A DNA stretch of 64,000 nucleotides from Desmodus rotundus (GCF_022682495.2 NC_071388.1:15859171-15923170); one strand, 5' to 3'; numbered from the stretch's first letter, positions 35,695 through 47,045 are shown. Program-made: numbers and translations. Notes: generated by a model from the letters alone, not told the origin.

Positions 35695-35893
35695 CCCTGG
35701 TTGGTGTAGCACAATGGACTGAGCATGGGCCTGAGAACCAAAAGGTCGCCAGTTGGATTCCTAGTCAGGGCACATGCCTGGGTTGGGCCAGGTCCCCAGT
35801 AGGGGGCGCACAAAAGGCAACCACACACTGATATTTCTCTCCCTCTCTTTCTCTTTCCCTTTCCTACTCTAAAAAATAAATAAAGTTTAAAAA
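35695..35893 (+). mobile_element. VES SINE, sense, with target-site duplication
   Basis: It starts CCCTGGTTGGTGTAGCACAA, continues GGTCGCCAGTTGGATTCC and GTCAGGGCACATGCCTGGG to CCCTCTCTTTCTC and an A-rich tail. The flanks AATGTTGAGGCAAGCC (35,681-35,696) and AATGTTGAATCAGCC (35,894-35,908) are copies of the L1 target, a clear L1-mediated target duplication. It carries a CTCF-like core at 35,793-35,809. Confidence 0.92.
35793..35809 (+). promoter_or_regulatory. CTCF-like motif within a VES SINE
   Basis: TCCCCAGTAGGGGGCGC fits the vertebrate CTCF core CCASYAGRKGGC at every position (CCAGTAGGGGGC). This is sequence match only; occupancy is unknown. Confidence 0.5.
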
Positions 35894-36011
35894 AATGTTG
35901 AATCAGCCTTGTATAGCTAAGATAAATCCCATTTGGTCAAGGTATATAACATCATTCATACACTGTTGGATTCAATTTGCTAATATATTATTGAAAAATT
36001 GCATCTATGTT

Positions 36012-36196
36012 GCCCTGGCTGGTGTGGCTTAGTGAACTGTCAGCCGGAGAACCTAAGGATCTCTGGTTTGATTCCCAGTCATGTCAAATGCCTGGGTTGC
36101 AGGCCAGGTCCCAAGTTGAGGGTGTGCAAGAGGCAACCACACATTGATATTTCTCTCCCTCGACTTCTTTCTAAAAATAAATAAATAAAATCTTTT
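36012..36196 (+). mobile_element. VES SINE, sense, with target-site duplication
   Basis: It starts CCCTGGCTGGTGTGGCTTAG and ends in CTTTCTAAAAATAAATAAATAAAATC. The flanks AAAATTGCATCTATG (35,995-36,009) and AAAATTTTCATCTATG (36,197-36,212) duplicate the L1 target sequence. The region matching the CTCF-like core of its neighbour is mutated (TCCCAAGTTGAGGGTGTG). Confidence 0.92.
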
Positions 36197-36835
36197 AAAA
36201 TTTTCATCTATGATAATAAAATACACTAGTCTGAAGTTTTCTTGCAATGACTTGGTTTGGTTTTAGCAACACAGTCCTCATAGAATGAGTTACGAGGCAC
36301 TGCCTCTGCTTCTGTATTTCGGAAGAGACTGTTGAGAATTAGTATCAATGCTTCCTTAGTGTCTTCTAGAATTTACCAGTAAACCCATCTGGACCTTGTG
36401 TTTTCTGTTCTGGAACATTATTAATTTTGATTCAATGTCTTTAATAAATGCATGCCTATTCAGATTGTTTATTTTTTCCTGTGTAAGTTTTGGCAGGTTG
36501 TGTCTTTTAAGGAATTGGTCTATTTCATCTTGGTTATAAATTTGTGATAGTAGAGCTACTTACAGTATTCCCTTATTATCCTTTTAATGTCCTTGGTATC
36601 TGTAGTGATGACAGTGAGTTGTGTTTTCTTTCCATCTTTCTTATCTTGACTATAGGCTTACCAATTTTTTGCTTTTTACAAAAACAGCTTTTCATTTTGT
36701 TGATCATCTCTGTTGATTCCTTCTTTTCAATTTCTTTGATTTCTGCTCTAATCTCTACCATTTCTTTTCTTCTGCTTACTTTGGATTATTTTATTCTCCC
36801 TTCCTCATTTTGAAAAGTGAAATCTCATAAATTTT

Positions 36836-37584
36836 TTAAGGGCAATGTATTGTGAATGTGGTATTTTTTAAATTACTTAATAAAGAATCACATGCCATGT
36901 AAAATTAAATACTGTCTCCTTTAGAATGTGCTCTTTCTCCATTTCAAAATCTTTACCTGTCATGACTAAAGGTTTTTGATGACCTGATATCATTGTTGTC
37001 TTAGGTAAAATTGGTTGCCTTCTCTGTAAACTAGAAAAGAACATTCACTTTAACCCCTACTCATTCATCCACATGTCCCTCCTACCTACCTTACTCCCTC
37101 TGCCCCAAAATGAAATCCATTTTATGTAGATAAGTCAGATAAGAAAAAATAGAGAAAAACTGAATAATAAAACTAAAACATCAATGGGAGATAAGACAAC
37201 TAGAGCAAAGTACTTAACATTATAGCAAAGAATGCAAGTAGTTTTTACATAGGCATCACTATAATTTGATGAAATAAAACTCAAGTATGAATACTGTAAC
37301 TAACCAGAAAGATCCTATTCCGTCACACAAATCTTTGAGAAAGATATGCTGTATGGTGAAGGGCAAACAACAGCTTGGAAATCCGTGAAGCATTAAAGAA
37401 AAGCAATAAAATATAATTTGGTTGTATGGATTATGACAAGCAGAATCCCAATCAAGTGGAGAATAGTGAAACACATAACACACACACACACACACAAACC
37501 CAAATTAGAGTTAAAAGAAGAGGATCAAAATATCTGGAGAAATAATGGAAGTGTTGGCCCCAAAGCCACTTTTTTGATGAGGTC
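36836..37584. other. Unassigned AT-rich sequence with (CA)9
   Basis: No gene or dispersed repeat recognised. A (CA)9 run lies at 37,479-37,496. Confidence 0.4.
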
Positions 37585-38290
37585 ACACTGACCCCTCTGG
37601 TTAATGTAGTACATTTTACTCACCCTCACTCCTGATCTCTCTTACTCTTTTCCACATTACTTACATCTATAACTTATAATTTGCTTATCAATTATATTTA
37701 TTTTCAGTATCTCTCAAAGAGAATATAAACTGAGTAAGAACAGAGCTTTATGTGCCTCTTTCTTTATATGCCTGATGTATTGTAAGCATCTCCATGTATC
37801 CTGGATTTACCTCCAAAATTTAACCTTTGTTCATCTTTTCTTGCATTGGTAACCATAACCCTACCTGGAATCCTACAGCCTATCATCACATATCCACTCT
37901 TCTTTCTGGCCATAATCTAACACTCACCAGAAAAAGTGATTTTTCCTGCAAAGTAAGTATCATCGTATCAGTCTACAATTCCTTACTCTTGTAAAAGCCC
38001 AGCATACATGGCATGTCCCTCCCCACGCATCCTTGACTGTGTTACATCTTCATTGAGCTTTCCGTAGTTCCGTGAGTATCCAGGGCTTTGCTCTGTCTCA
38101 GGAACTTCGCAGGGATTACGCCCTCATCTGAATTGCCCTCCATCTATCTTTCTATGGTTAGCTCCTTTTCATTCTCAGAGGCTTTATTTACATGTCACTC
38201 CCTCATATCTTTCTCTGGCCAACCTTTCTAAAGTTGCATCATTGGCCTTTGAATATTATTAACTCCATGCCCATTTCTTTGTCAGTCGGG
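37585..38290 (+). mobile_element. L2 LINE fragments, sense (two pieces)
   Basis: 37,585-37,790 looks like an L2 3' end (GAGAATATAAACTGAGTAAG, AACAGAGCTTTATGTGCC). 37,810-38,290 looks like a more internal L2 block: AGTCTACAATTCCTTACTC, TAAAAGCCCAGCATACATGG, GGGCTTTGCTCTGTCTCAGG and TTTATTTACATGTCACTCCCTC. The order (3' end first) suggests two separate copies. Confidence 0.55.
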
Positions 38291-39289
38291 AGAAATGAAA
38301 AGTAGCTACCTGTGCAGTAAATTATTAACTAGGCAGGCCTGGGTCGTTCAAACTGGGCACATTCAAAGAAGAGCCTCTTAGCATGATTATACCTGAAGCC
38401 CCCCAAATGGAAAAGCCAAAGACAACCTCTACTTTTGGAACCTGACAATTTCAAATGAAAACCAATAAACCTGAGCTACATCCCTCTGAAACATTTTCAC
38501 CATATAAAATGATGAAGATCTGGACAAACTGTTGATGACTGAGTGGAATTCTGGTAATGTACTAGAAAGTGCCTTTGGAGTCTGGTTTCCTGGTTACATC
38601 TACTACAACAGATATCATTTGGGAAGAAATTTCTAGAAACTCCTCCCCATTTGGCCATCCGATTGTGAGGTGGCGTACTATTCCTCGCAGACTAATCACT
38701 GTGTAATTTCACGCTTTGATGACCAAATGCTTAGACACATTTCTGGTAAATGCACGACCAATATGCCACCGTGTGCTGTGCACAAATACCTATCAGCCCC
38801 GTTTGTGTGGATGGAAGTTATGAGACAGAATTGAAACAGACAACCGCTCTCCATTTCTGAGGAGAAGCAAGCAGTTGGCATCACAGAGTGGATCCAAAAT
38901 GTGCTAGGGAGTGACTATACAGTAAGACAATGAAGGTTACGGGAGGTCTTTGGGGACACTCAAACTGAATTATATCTAAGTGTGATTACCATGGACCAGT
39001 CTCCGTACAAGCCTGCGACTAAAATAAAGTGACTGGCTATGTCCCCAACTGTCTTCAAACCCAGAGATAACTGAATTGTAGCCAATGTTCATGATGCGTG
39101 TCCACAATGTATATAACACGTGTGCAACAGCTGATTCTGTTGGGAAGTCGTATCAAATCTGCAGTTCTTCCTAACCTGTGTCTTATGGAAATGTAAATAC
39201 TATACTAAATGTAGATGTTCAAAGTCATGTATCATTTTAGGATAAGAAAGCTTAGGTCAAGGCAGGCAGGCAGACTAAGAAGTAAAAGT
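38291..39289. other. Unassigned sequence with several CpGs
   Basis: Mixed composition. 38,690-38,880 has several CpGs and a 62-codon minus-strand frame without splice support. The segment could hide an old LTR or DNA transposon, but I could not name one. Confidence 0.35.
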
Positions 39290-39818
39290 TTAACTCAGGA
39301 GGCCTGGGTTATTCTTACCCTTCACATTCCAGAGGAAAAGCTTGGCTGGTGCTTTATCCCCTGAAATAATCCCTCTACTAAGAGAGTATTTGTATGTCTG
39401 GGGCCTTTGGCCAGTGGTGCCAGCTTGGAAAACCAAGGTGATTTATGGTGAATGTTTGTTTTTGCTCTAGAAGGGGGGTCGAGACTGTGTCACTGAGGCC
39501 AGTCACGAGGGGGCTGCACACTCTATGACTGACCCTAATAAAATTCCTAGGTACCATGGCTTGGATGAACTTCCATTGTTGATGACACTTAGCAGGTACT
39601 GTCACACATCATTGCTGGGAGAACTAAGTGTATCCCATGTGGCTCCCCATGAGAGGAGACTCTTTGAAACTTATACATGGCTTCCCCTGGACTTTGTCCT
39701 GTACACCATTTCCCTCTGCCAATTTCCTTCTATATCCTTTAATATAATGATCAATAAGATAAGAGCTTTTCTGAATCTTCCCAGTTCTTCAAGTGTATTA
39801 TTAGGCCTGAGGGTTGTT
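39290..39818 (+). mobile_element. Old LTR-like element, family not assigned
   Basis: GGAAAACCAAGGTGATTTATGG, CACTGAGGCCAGTCACGAGG, TGACTGACCCTAATAAAATTCC, GTCACACATCATTGCTGGGAG, TGGACTTTGTCCTGTACACC and the end ATTATTAGGCCTGAGGG recall an ancient mammalian LTR whose end reads roughly AATTATTGAACCTGAGGG. AATAAAA at about 39,538 fits a poly(A) signal. The 43,200-43,812 segment shares the terminal block. Confidence 0.45.
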
Positions 39819-39849
39819 TAGGCGACACACACCACACTAAGTAACAAGG

Positions 39850-39915
39850 TTGTTATTAGAATTAGGTGAAATAGCGCATTGGGATCATTTAAAACAGTGC
39901 CTGGCACATGGCAGA
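39850..39915 (+). mobile_element. MIR 3' fragment, sense
   Basis: TTAAAACAGTGCCTGGCACATGG matches the MIR 3' end (gaacagtgcctggcacatag). Only about 65 bp is recognisable. Confidence 0.55.
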
Positions 39916-40728
39916 CACCATGATTTCACTCTCACAGTTACTATCTCAAGTCTTTGCTGCAGAGAATTTACAGGGTAAAGTCACAATGTCCAGTTATCAG
40001 AAAATCGCCCGTTCATCCCATTAGGGTGGAAGAATGCAACCACGGGGCTTCTGTGAGTTGGGCTCATCGTCTGAACCCTCACATCTCACAGTGCCAGGCA
40101 GAGACTAATCGCACAGTTAATATTGCTTCAATAAATGAATAAATATAGATAAGCAAAGGAATTGTGATAAATTAGCTTTGGGAATAGCTCTGAAAGACTG
40201 TAAGTTTCATTTAAATATCAAGTTAAACTGGAAAGGTCTCATTTGGTTTCACAATGTTCCCTAATTAGAACTAGGAAGAGTAAAAAGCTAAGTAAATAAA
40301 ATAAAAAAATGAAGTTATGAAAATGTAGATTTTGGCTTACTTTTACACAGGTAGTGTTTGGGGATTGTGCTTCTCATCAGAGGGGTTATAGCTATATCTC
40401 TTTTTTTGCACAGATATTATACATGAAATCCAATCATTCCGTGTGTTTTAAATTAATAGTTTTTAAATTTCAAGTCTCAGATTCTGTCTCAAAAGGCCAA
40501 ATAAAGTTTTTCTTAGAAGTATTTGTAATCATCCACAAACATTTGATATTCTTTCACTATTTTTTTCAATTTCAACCCAAAGGATAGAAAACTCCACCAT
40601 AACAAAATATATGGAGTCCCCAGAAATCTCAATTCTGTAAGCTAATGAATTGCAAAATTCATAACGCTGAACTTGCCTGGCAGACACTCCCTAGATGCTG
40701 GCTGATTTATCCATTTTTGGTTGTATTT
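39916..40728. other. Unassigned sequence
   Basis: No gene or clear repeat. AATAAATGAATAAATAT at about 40,130 may be the tail of an old LINE or SINE. Confidence 0.35.
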
Positions 40729-40750
40729 GGCGCCACCTGGTGGCCACTGC
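40729..40750 (-). promoter_or_regulatory. Strong CTCF-motif match, minus orientation
   Basis: The plus strand GGCGCCACCTGGTGGCCACTGC reads on the minus strand as GCAGTGGCCACCAGGTGGCGCC. The core CCACCAGGTGGC fits CCASYAGRKGGC at every position, with favourable flanks (TGG before, GC after). It lies in non-repetitive sequence. The match is also part of a palindrome (GGCCACC/GGTGGC), so a second, weaker site exists on the plus strand. Binding is inferred. Confidence 0.55.
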
Positions 40751-43199
40751 CCACTGTAGCTTAAACACAAGAAGAGTTCTGGGTCCCGGGGTGTTGGCTG
40801 AGACTTCTTGTGCACTGGGGGATTCCAAGAAACATTTCTCGTTTTCACTCATTGCAGTAATCCAATGGAGGGATATGGGGCCAGGAAAAAAACAGAGTCA
40901 TTAGAACCCTATCTGGTACCACTGCAATAATTAAGAGCCAGGCCACAAGACTCTGGGAGCAGAAAGTCAGGTTCAGAATCAGCTGTCTCACTCATTACAC
41001 ATGAAGTCTCTTATTTACATCAATCAGTTTTGTCTCAGTTTGTTTATTAATTAAGACTTGGACCACAAGACTCCACAAGCGGAATTAATGTCAGCTTCAT
41101 ATCTCAGTACAACGGTTTATTAGACTTGCAATATTTTATTTACCTAAATTTATTTGGCCTTAGTTTACCTGTGAAGTACTAGTATTAATATTAATTTCTC
41201 CATAAAGTTTTATAATGATTAAATAGATATGCATATAAGTTCTTACAAGCATTCCCGTGGTGTCTGTCATGTGTCAGCACATCAAAAAAGCCCTTAGCAT
41301 CAATCATGTCATGTTGGTAACGCATAGGAAGAAAGATACTTAAAAAAAATCTAAATGTATCGATGCTTCACATGTGTACATTATATTAAACAACACACAC
41401 AACAACAGCAAAAATAGAGTGTAACAATGACATTTTCTGCATATAGGAATAAAAAATATCCTAAGCAAGGAAAAAAGATAGCAAACTAAAAACATCCAAG
41501 GATGTTGGGCTTGTGAAATACGTGTGTCTGTGTATTTTGAGAATTGTGTGTGTTTTGAGAAAGATGTGTGTGAGAGAAAAAAATTAAACCCCTAAAACAT
41601 CACTTTCCATGACAAATATCTTCAAGAGGAAAGAGTGGTGATTAATCCAAAACATTTATCATCATAAAGGGAGCCAGACAGAAGAGCTGTATTCTCAACA
41701 AGGAAGAAGCCTTTATTCTCCTTTCCTGCTTCTACATCCCTCTCAAGTCTCCTTTCTCTTAGTAAAGTGCCTTTGAAGTACTTCAATCATACTCTCTCTA
41801 CAAGTAATCACTGACCTCAGTTTCGGCTGTCACTACTGAAAATAATGCATTTATCTTTATTTTTACTGCAGTATAAGCTTCTTCAAGGGAATTGGTGAGT
41901 TTATTTCCTACTCTGTATCCAGGACATCATTAATTCAATGCCACACATCACAACAGAAATAATATGATTCTATAAACGTCTCTTTTTGCTTCAACATCAC
42001 TATTTAAGAAAGTGGATGAAAAAATATGCTAATTGGAGACTTCATTATTTTAAGTACAAGGACTGAGTAAGCAATCGAGACTACTTTTTTCTCTCTACAT
42101 AAAGCAGTTTAAGCTCCTCACAGGAACTGCCGAATTTCTTACACGTGACAAGGTTAAACTACTTACTCATGATACTTTTATACCATTTAAATTTCAACCT
42201 GTTTCTTCACCAATAGATGAAACATTTCTGATACTGATATACTGATGTTGGTAACATTTAGAAATAACAATTACTTGCTTCCCAGTGTTTTAGGTAATCT
42301 GACAGGTTTTTTTCAGGCTTTCTTCTGTATCTTGAAACATGTCAATCATTACCAAGAACACTTTTTCCTTCTTTTTCATGCCTGTAATCATTTAAGTATG
42401 CATGTCAAATGTAGGCCTGGAATAGAGTAAAGAAAAAATTTGGGTATTTTACTAGATGTGAAGAGTGAAAGCACAGGAAATTGAGAGGACCTTTCCTCTT
42501 CATGCAAATTTCTGCTGACCTAAATGTAACCCTGTCCCCTTAACAGTCTACACTCATATGCAAATTGTGATATTTTATACCAGTAATTTGCTAAACTGGT
42601 ATTTAACAAAATTTTGAGGATAAATGCTCATACAAATTTACAATCTGGTGAATCAGCAAACATTCATCTCTATGTTTTATGTATATTTTAAAAATACATG
42701 ACCCACTTTATTTTTCTATTTCACAGGAAGAATATTTGTCTGAACTTATGTGTAGAGTTTTCATTCATCATATGTAATGGTTCTCAAGTCATGTCCTAGA
42801 ATTTTATTTTGTGAAAATATGATAACATTTCAAATGTGTCATAAATGAATATCTTTGTAAAATGAGTAAATTCTTTGGATTTGCTTCTTAATTAGATATG
42901 GAGCAATAGTTTTTGTAAAGTGGCATAAGATACATGTAAAGATTCAAATATGAACATTGTAATAAATATAGCTAAATATATTATCATAAATTCAGTAGAC
43001 ATACAATGAGATTCAGGTCATAGATTTTCTCAAGCCAAAATCACCATCTTTTTTGAGATATACAATGCAGAGAGTGAAGGCAAAACAAATGAGAAATGAA
43101 GTACATTTAACTTGCTAAATTGCATCAGGATATCTTGTGAAGTAAATTATTCCAAAATTATCCCAAGTGCCACATGCCTCTAGTTCACGTACATATGGC
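40751..43199. other. Mostly unassigned sequence; possible L2 fragment
   Basis: AT-rich overall. 41,740-41,960 (ATGCATTTATCTTTATTTTTAC, then AGTATAAGCTTCTTCAAGG, then TTTCCTACTCTGTATCCAGG) resembles an L2 3' region in sense orientation. Otherwise no gene or repeat is called. Confidence 0.35.
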
Positions 43200-43812
43200 T
43201 TTGAACTCGAATGTGATGCAAAGGTGGATGGTGAACAGCACAGTTTGACTGGCCTGTCTCTGGCTCCTGAGAGGGCCATTCTAACTGGTAGAATTTCCTA
43301 AGTCCTGGGAGTGTCTTTCTTATTCATGAGTTCCTTATACTGCATCTGATAGTTTATGCTAATGGAGTTTCTGTGCTAAGTCCCTAGAAACTGCAGGATG
43401 GGGGATGGGCATTCTAAAAAGACCAACTCTGTGATGAGAGGACCAGAGCCTTGAGCCAGCCCCATCTCCAAGGAAGGGAGGGAGGCTAAATATTACCTTC
43501 TTTCCCATTGTTCAAGGATTTAACCCGTCACGCCTATGTAAGAAAACCCCAAAGCAAACCCTGGACCTCCAGGTTAGGGGAGCCTCCTGGTTAGTGAACA
43601 CACTGACGTCTCAAGGAGGTGATGAGCCCTAATTCCACTAACAGTGGCACTAAAACTCGGCATTTGGTACTCTCCTAGACCTCACTATATGTGTCTCTTT
43701 ATTAAGCATTTCCTGGGTTGTGTCTATTATAATAAAACTGGAACCATTTAATAGAGCATGTTTCTGAATTCTGAGTTATTCTAGCAAATTATCAAACCTG
43801 AGGGAGTCATGC
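43200..43812 (+). mobile_element. Old LTR-like element, family not assigned
   Basis: The order TGACTGGCCTGTCTCTGGC, GAGTGTCTTTCTTATTC, ACCAACTCTGTGATGAGAGG, AAAACCCCAAAGCAAACCC, CCTCCTGGTTAGTGAACAC, CTAGACCTCACTATATGTGTC, TATTATAATAAAACTGGAACC and AGCAAATTATCAAACCTGAGGG matches an ancient mammalian LTR that I recognise by pattern but cannot name. AATAAAA at about 43,730 would be its poly(A) signal. Confidence 0.55.
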
Positions 43813-46082
43813 AGATGAATCCTTACACTTGAATCTAGTCACTGGTGCCCCTCTGTGGCTGGTGTCTCAAGTGAGTTCAAGTCTTCTGAACACTCAGGCC
43901 TTGACCTGTTGGGTCTGCACTAGAACCAACTGGGCTTGCAACAGAAGAGTGGATGATTTAAAACCAGGTAGCCTGAATGTACACATCACACAGTACATTT
44001 TAAGCATTTCCACATTTATAAACACCTGTATTAATCCTGAAGGAAAAAAGATTTTCCTGTGTTCTCTAAGTTGACTGATTTGGCAGAAACTGATATATGT
44101 TGAACAACATATATTAAAAAACACTGAGGTGAAATTTGCAAAGATGGCAGGGCTGATACATTTCAGAGCTGAGATTCAAACCCAGATGAAGCCAAGTTCT
44201 CAGTCCAAAGTTTTCAGCTAAATGTCTCCCTTATACTAAATATAAGCATCTTTTCTCAGAGAGAATGAGGCGCACATTCAACATCTACTTTGCTGCACCT
44301 GGATGAAGAAATTGCTCTACAAGATACAAGGACAACAAAACGTCAATGACTTCACCATTTTGCTTAAAGCGGGTGCTTCTAACCCTCACCTGCCCAAGTG
44401 CATATAGAAACTGTACAGAAATATGTCTGTCTTGCAGCTGCAAGTCCTGGCAGCTGTTTTTTGCATGTTTTACAAGGATCCTTTTTAAAAACGCACAAGA
44501 TTCCATGTACAGGAAGTTCTCATTCTCGAGATTTTATAACATGGAACATATTATGAAGTGCAATGCACTTCATTCTCTCCCTTCAAATGGTATGATTATT
44601 TTATAAAAATTTAAATATATAATTGCTTAATGATCATAAACTTACATGGCATACTCAAGACTACCAACTATCTCATGTCCAAAATAGTTTCTAAAGATAC
44701 AAAAGCAGCATTTTCCATCAATTCTTAGAGCTACCGAACTCCATAATATTGTGTATAAAATACAGTTAAGGCTAAAACACCCAGTGTGGCAGCCAGGGGA
44801 ACATATTCAATGGTATTGCATGAGACATAACAAGGTGTTCATGTGTTCATATTTCTAACCAATGTGGAGGCTAATTTTAGTCCAGATTCAAGTGGTGAAT
44901 TACTCTTCCTGCCAAAATTTGGGGCAGGATATAATTCCTTTCTATTAATGCAGCCGTGAGTAAAACATCAGTTGAGTAAAAAGTATAGCCACGGTTCCAC
45001 AGATGAATAGAGAGCCCATGCCCTGGGAATAAGGAACATGTGCCGGGCACGTTACAGAGCCTATTAGAGAGAAGTTGAAAATGAACAAACCGACTATGGG
45101 AATACAGCTGCTGCTCTGAGGTGAACTGGAAAACTGCAGGTGCAGAAGCTTGGATGTTTCTCCTGGTAATAGTTTGGACTGCTGTACAAATAAGACATAT
45201 TAGGCAACCTTGAAAGAAGAGAGGTGGAAACAAGGCAACAAAGGAAGAGACATTAAGCCCCTATTACAACTGATGCAATTTTCTCAGCCAATTCTGGAAC
45301 GTATTTTCTCAAGTTTTTCTTTAGGATATAAATTACAACTGCATCATATCCACAGCTCTGTATACAACTGTGATTATGGTTTCTGGAAGAAATTTTTCAT
45401 TCATTTTTATAAATTCAGCTGTTATCAACTCATTTTCTTCATTGCTCCTAGAAAATATCAGTGAAAGAATACCATCTATATAACATGAAATATATCTACA
45501 ACTACAGTCACATCTACACTTATATCTATGTATCGACGCATCTATGCATATCTATCTATCTATCTATCTACATACCTACCTCCCTATCTATACCTGACCT
45601 CCACAGTTACGATTTGGTGTTTATTACAGGTAAAGAAACAAACAACTAGTGTTGCTTTCACAGGATATTAAGCAAAGTCTGACTAGCTTTACTAGAGTTG
45701 TATTGTCATATATATATAGTACTTCACATACACAGACCAAACACGGAGAGCAAATATTTATTATTAAATGATTTCATGTCAAGATATTGTTGTTCCTGAA
45801 TATATTTCACACTGCCTTGTCAAAGGTGTGTTCATGTGTCCAGAATAAATTTGCTTCTTTGGAATTTAAGCACTACTGCTTTGGAATTTACCATATCTGT
45901 GTTTGTTTCTGTTGTTAAACAGAGGAAAAATGATTTCTTCTTCATAATAAGAGACAGAAATATTATAGAACAAGCAAGCCATAATAGCAATTCCTTTTTT
46001 ATTCTAACACTCACTCATATGAGTATCTGAAAGACTGATGGAGATTGAATATGGGTAGGGGTGTTCTCTGAAACTTTTTCAG
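43813..46082. other. Unassigned sequence with a TATC microsatellite
   Basis: A 118-codon minus-strand frame (44,877-45,233) and a 73-codon minus-strand frame (44,285-44,506) are the longest here. Neither has a recognised domain; the second contains a good splice donor sequence (GGGCAG then GTGAGG) but no convincing acceptor. The region 44,880-45,230 reads like an old repeat that I cannot name. Confidence 0.35.
45547..45600. repeat. (TATC)n tetranucleotide microsatellite
   Basis: CATATCTATCTATCTATC and further ATCT units, then degenerate CTACC/CTATC units. Confidence 0.9.
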
Positions 46083-46226
46083 ATACTGAACTCCTGGCAG
46101 GAAGCGGATTGTACTGCTCACTACGGCCTTACTAATGAAAACCTAACTAAAGCAAGAAGGACCTTCCACGGGGAAGTGAGGACTTGCGACATTGGCTGCA
46201 CACGCCAAATAAAACCAATCTACTCA
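46083..46226 (+). CDS. Candidate coding exon, plus strand, unidentified protein
   Basis: An acceptor (GTTCTCTGAAACTTTTTCAG) precedes 46,083 and a strong donor (CTACTCA then GTAAGTTCC) follows 46,226. The 144-bp interval is open only in phase 0 and holds exactly 48 codons, beginning ILNSWQEADCTAHYGLTNEN and ending RQIKPIYS. It has three cysteines and one NLT glycosylation-type site. Five CpGs and balanced base composition stand out from the AT-rich flanks. I do not recognise a family or repeat here. Chance or an uncatalogued repeat remains possible. Confidence 0.27.
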
Positions 46227-46846
46227 GTAAGTTCCTGCACTAATTTCAAAGGTGTTCTCCAAGGTGATTATTTTTAGTTGTTCCACGCATCTTTTATTGG
46301 TTTTAAAATAATTTTAAAAATCTTATTATGAAAATAATAACTGTCCAATGGTTTTACAGGATATAATTAATACGTGGTAGGGGAAGAAGATATCAAAGTA
46401 AATTGTGTTGTAATTATAAGACTCATGTTTTAGTGGTCTGAAATCGCTGGAACTATTTTGCATATTGGTATAATTCTATTACAATTTTATTAATTTAAAG
46501 AACTTATTTCAAAAAAAGAGCTCATGCCATATATTAAAGACAAAGTAAATTCCCAGATTTCATATCAGTGATAAAGCATTTATTTAACTGAGAGATAAAA
46601 TAAAAAAGGAGAGCAAAATGCAGCATGATAGTATCCTAGCAATGTGGTGAATTATCTTGGTTAACTAGTTAAAACACAAGATCAGACTAAACTTTAGTCT
46701 GTCTTATTCTAAATTAAAAAAAAGATAAAGTACAAAAAATCAACAAGACATTAACACATATAATAATTTTAACATTTTAATGAGTTGCTATTAATATACC
46801 AGAATTTAAATGAATATAATTTTAACTATAATCAAGTCAAAACATT
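46227..46846. other. Unassigned AT-rich sequence
   Basis: No gene or repeat recognised. Confidence 0.4.
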
Positions 46847-47045
46847 GTTTTAAGATTTTATTTATTTAGTTTTAGACAGAGGAGAAGGGTGAGAGGGAGA
46901 GAAACATCAATGTGTGGTTTCCTCTCGCACACCCCCTACTGGAGGCCTGGCCCACAATCCAGGCATGTGCCCTGCCTGGGAATCAAACCAGTGACCCTTT
47001 GGTTCTCAGACTGGCACTCAATCCACTGAGCCACACCAGCCAGGG
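46847..47045 (-). mobile_element. VES SINE, antisense
   Basis: The plus strand ends ACTGAGCCACACCAGCCAGGG, the complement of the VES head, and begins with an A/T-rich tail TTTTAAGATTTTATTTATT. AAACATT occurs at both edges and may be the target duplication. The internal block reads on the minus strand as CCTCCAGTAGGGGGTGTG, one base off a full CTCF core. Confidence 0.92.

Larger units (their letters stand above)
35446..36835 (-). mobile_element. L1 ORF2 fragment, antisense (reverse-transcriptase region)
   Basis: Antisense RT-domain landmarks run in order: TTTGTCAAATACTTTTCTATATC, CAGCCTTGTATAGCTAAGATAAATCCC, CTGTTGGATTCAATTTGCTAATAT, AGTCCTCATAGAATGAG, CCATCTGGACCTTGTG and TTTTCATTTTGTTGATC. 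Two VES SINEs interrupt it. Relative to the piece on its left, a large part of ORF2 is missing, so it is either the same L1 with a deletion near 35,445 or a second copy. Confidence 0.8.

Noticed and set aside
35695..35770. tRNA gene suggested by A/B-box-like sequence
   Set aside because: The tRNA-like head belongs to the SINE; it is part of a dispersed repeat with a tail and target duplications.
35568..36247. Open frames of 61-86 codons over the VES SINEs
   Set aside because: They are translations of SINE sequence, recurring wherever VES copies occur.
44398..44506. Exon-like minus-strand segment ending GGGCAG/GTGAGG
   Set aside because: There is no convincing acceptor, and the same frame stays open beyond the donor, so the donor adds little.
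44877..45233. 118-codon minus-strand frame
   Set aside because: No protein family recognised, no splice or promoter support, and the sequence reads like an old unnamed repeat.
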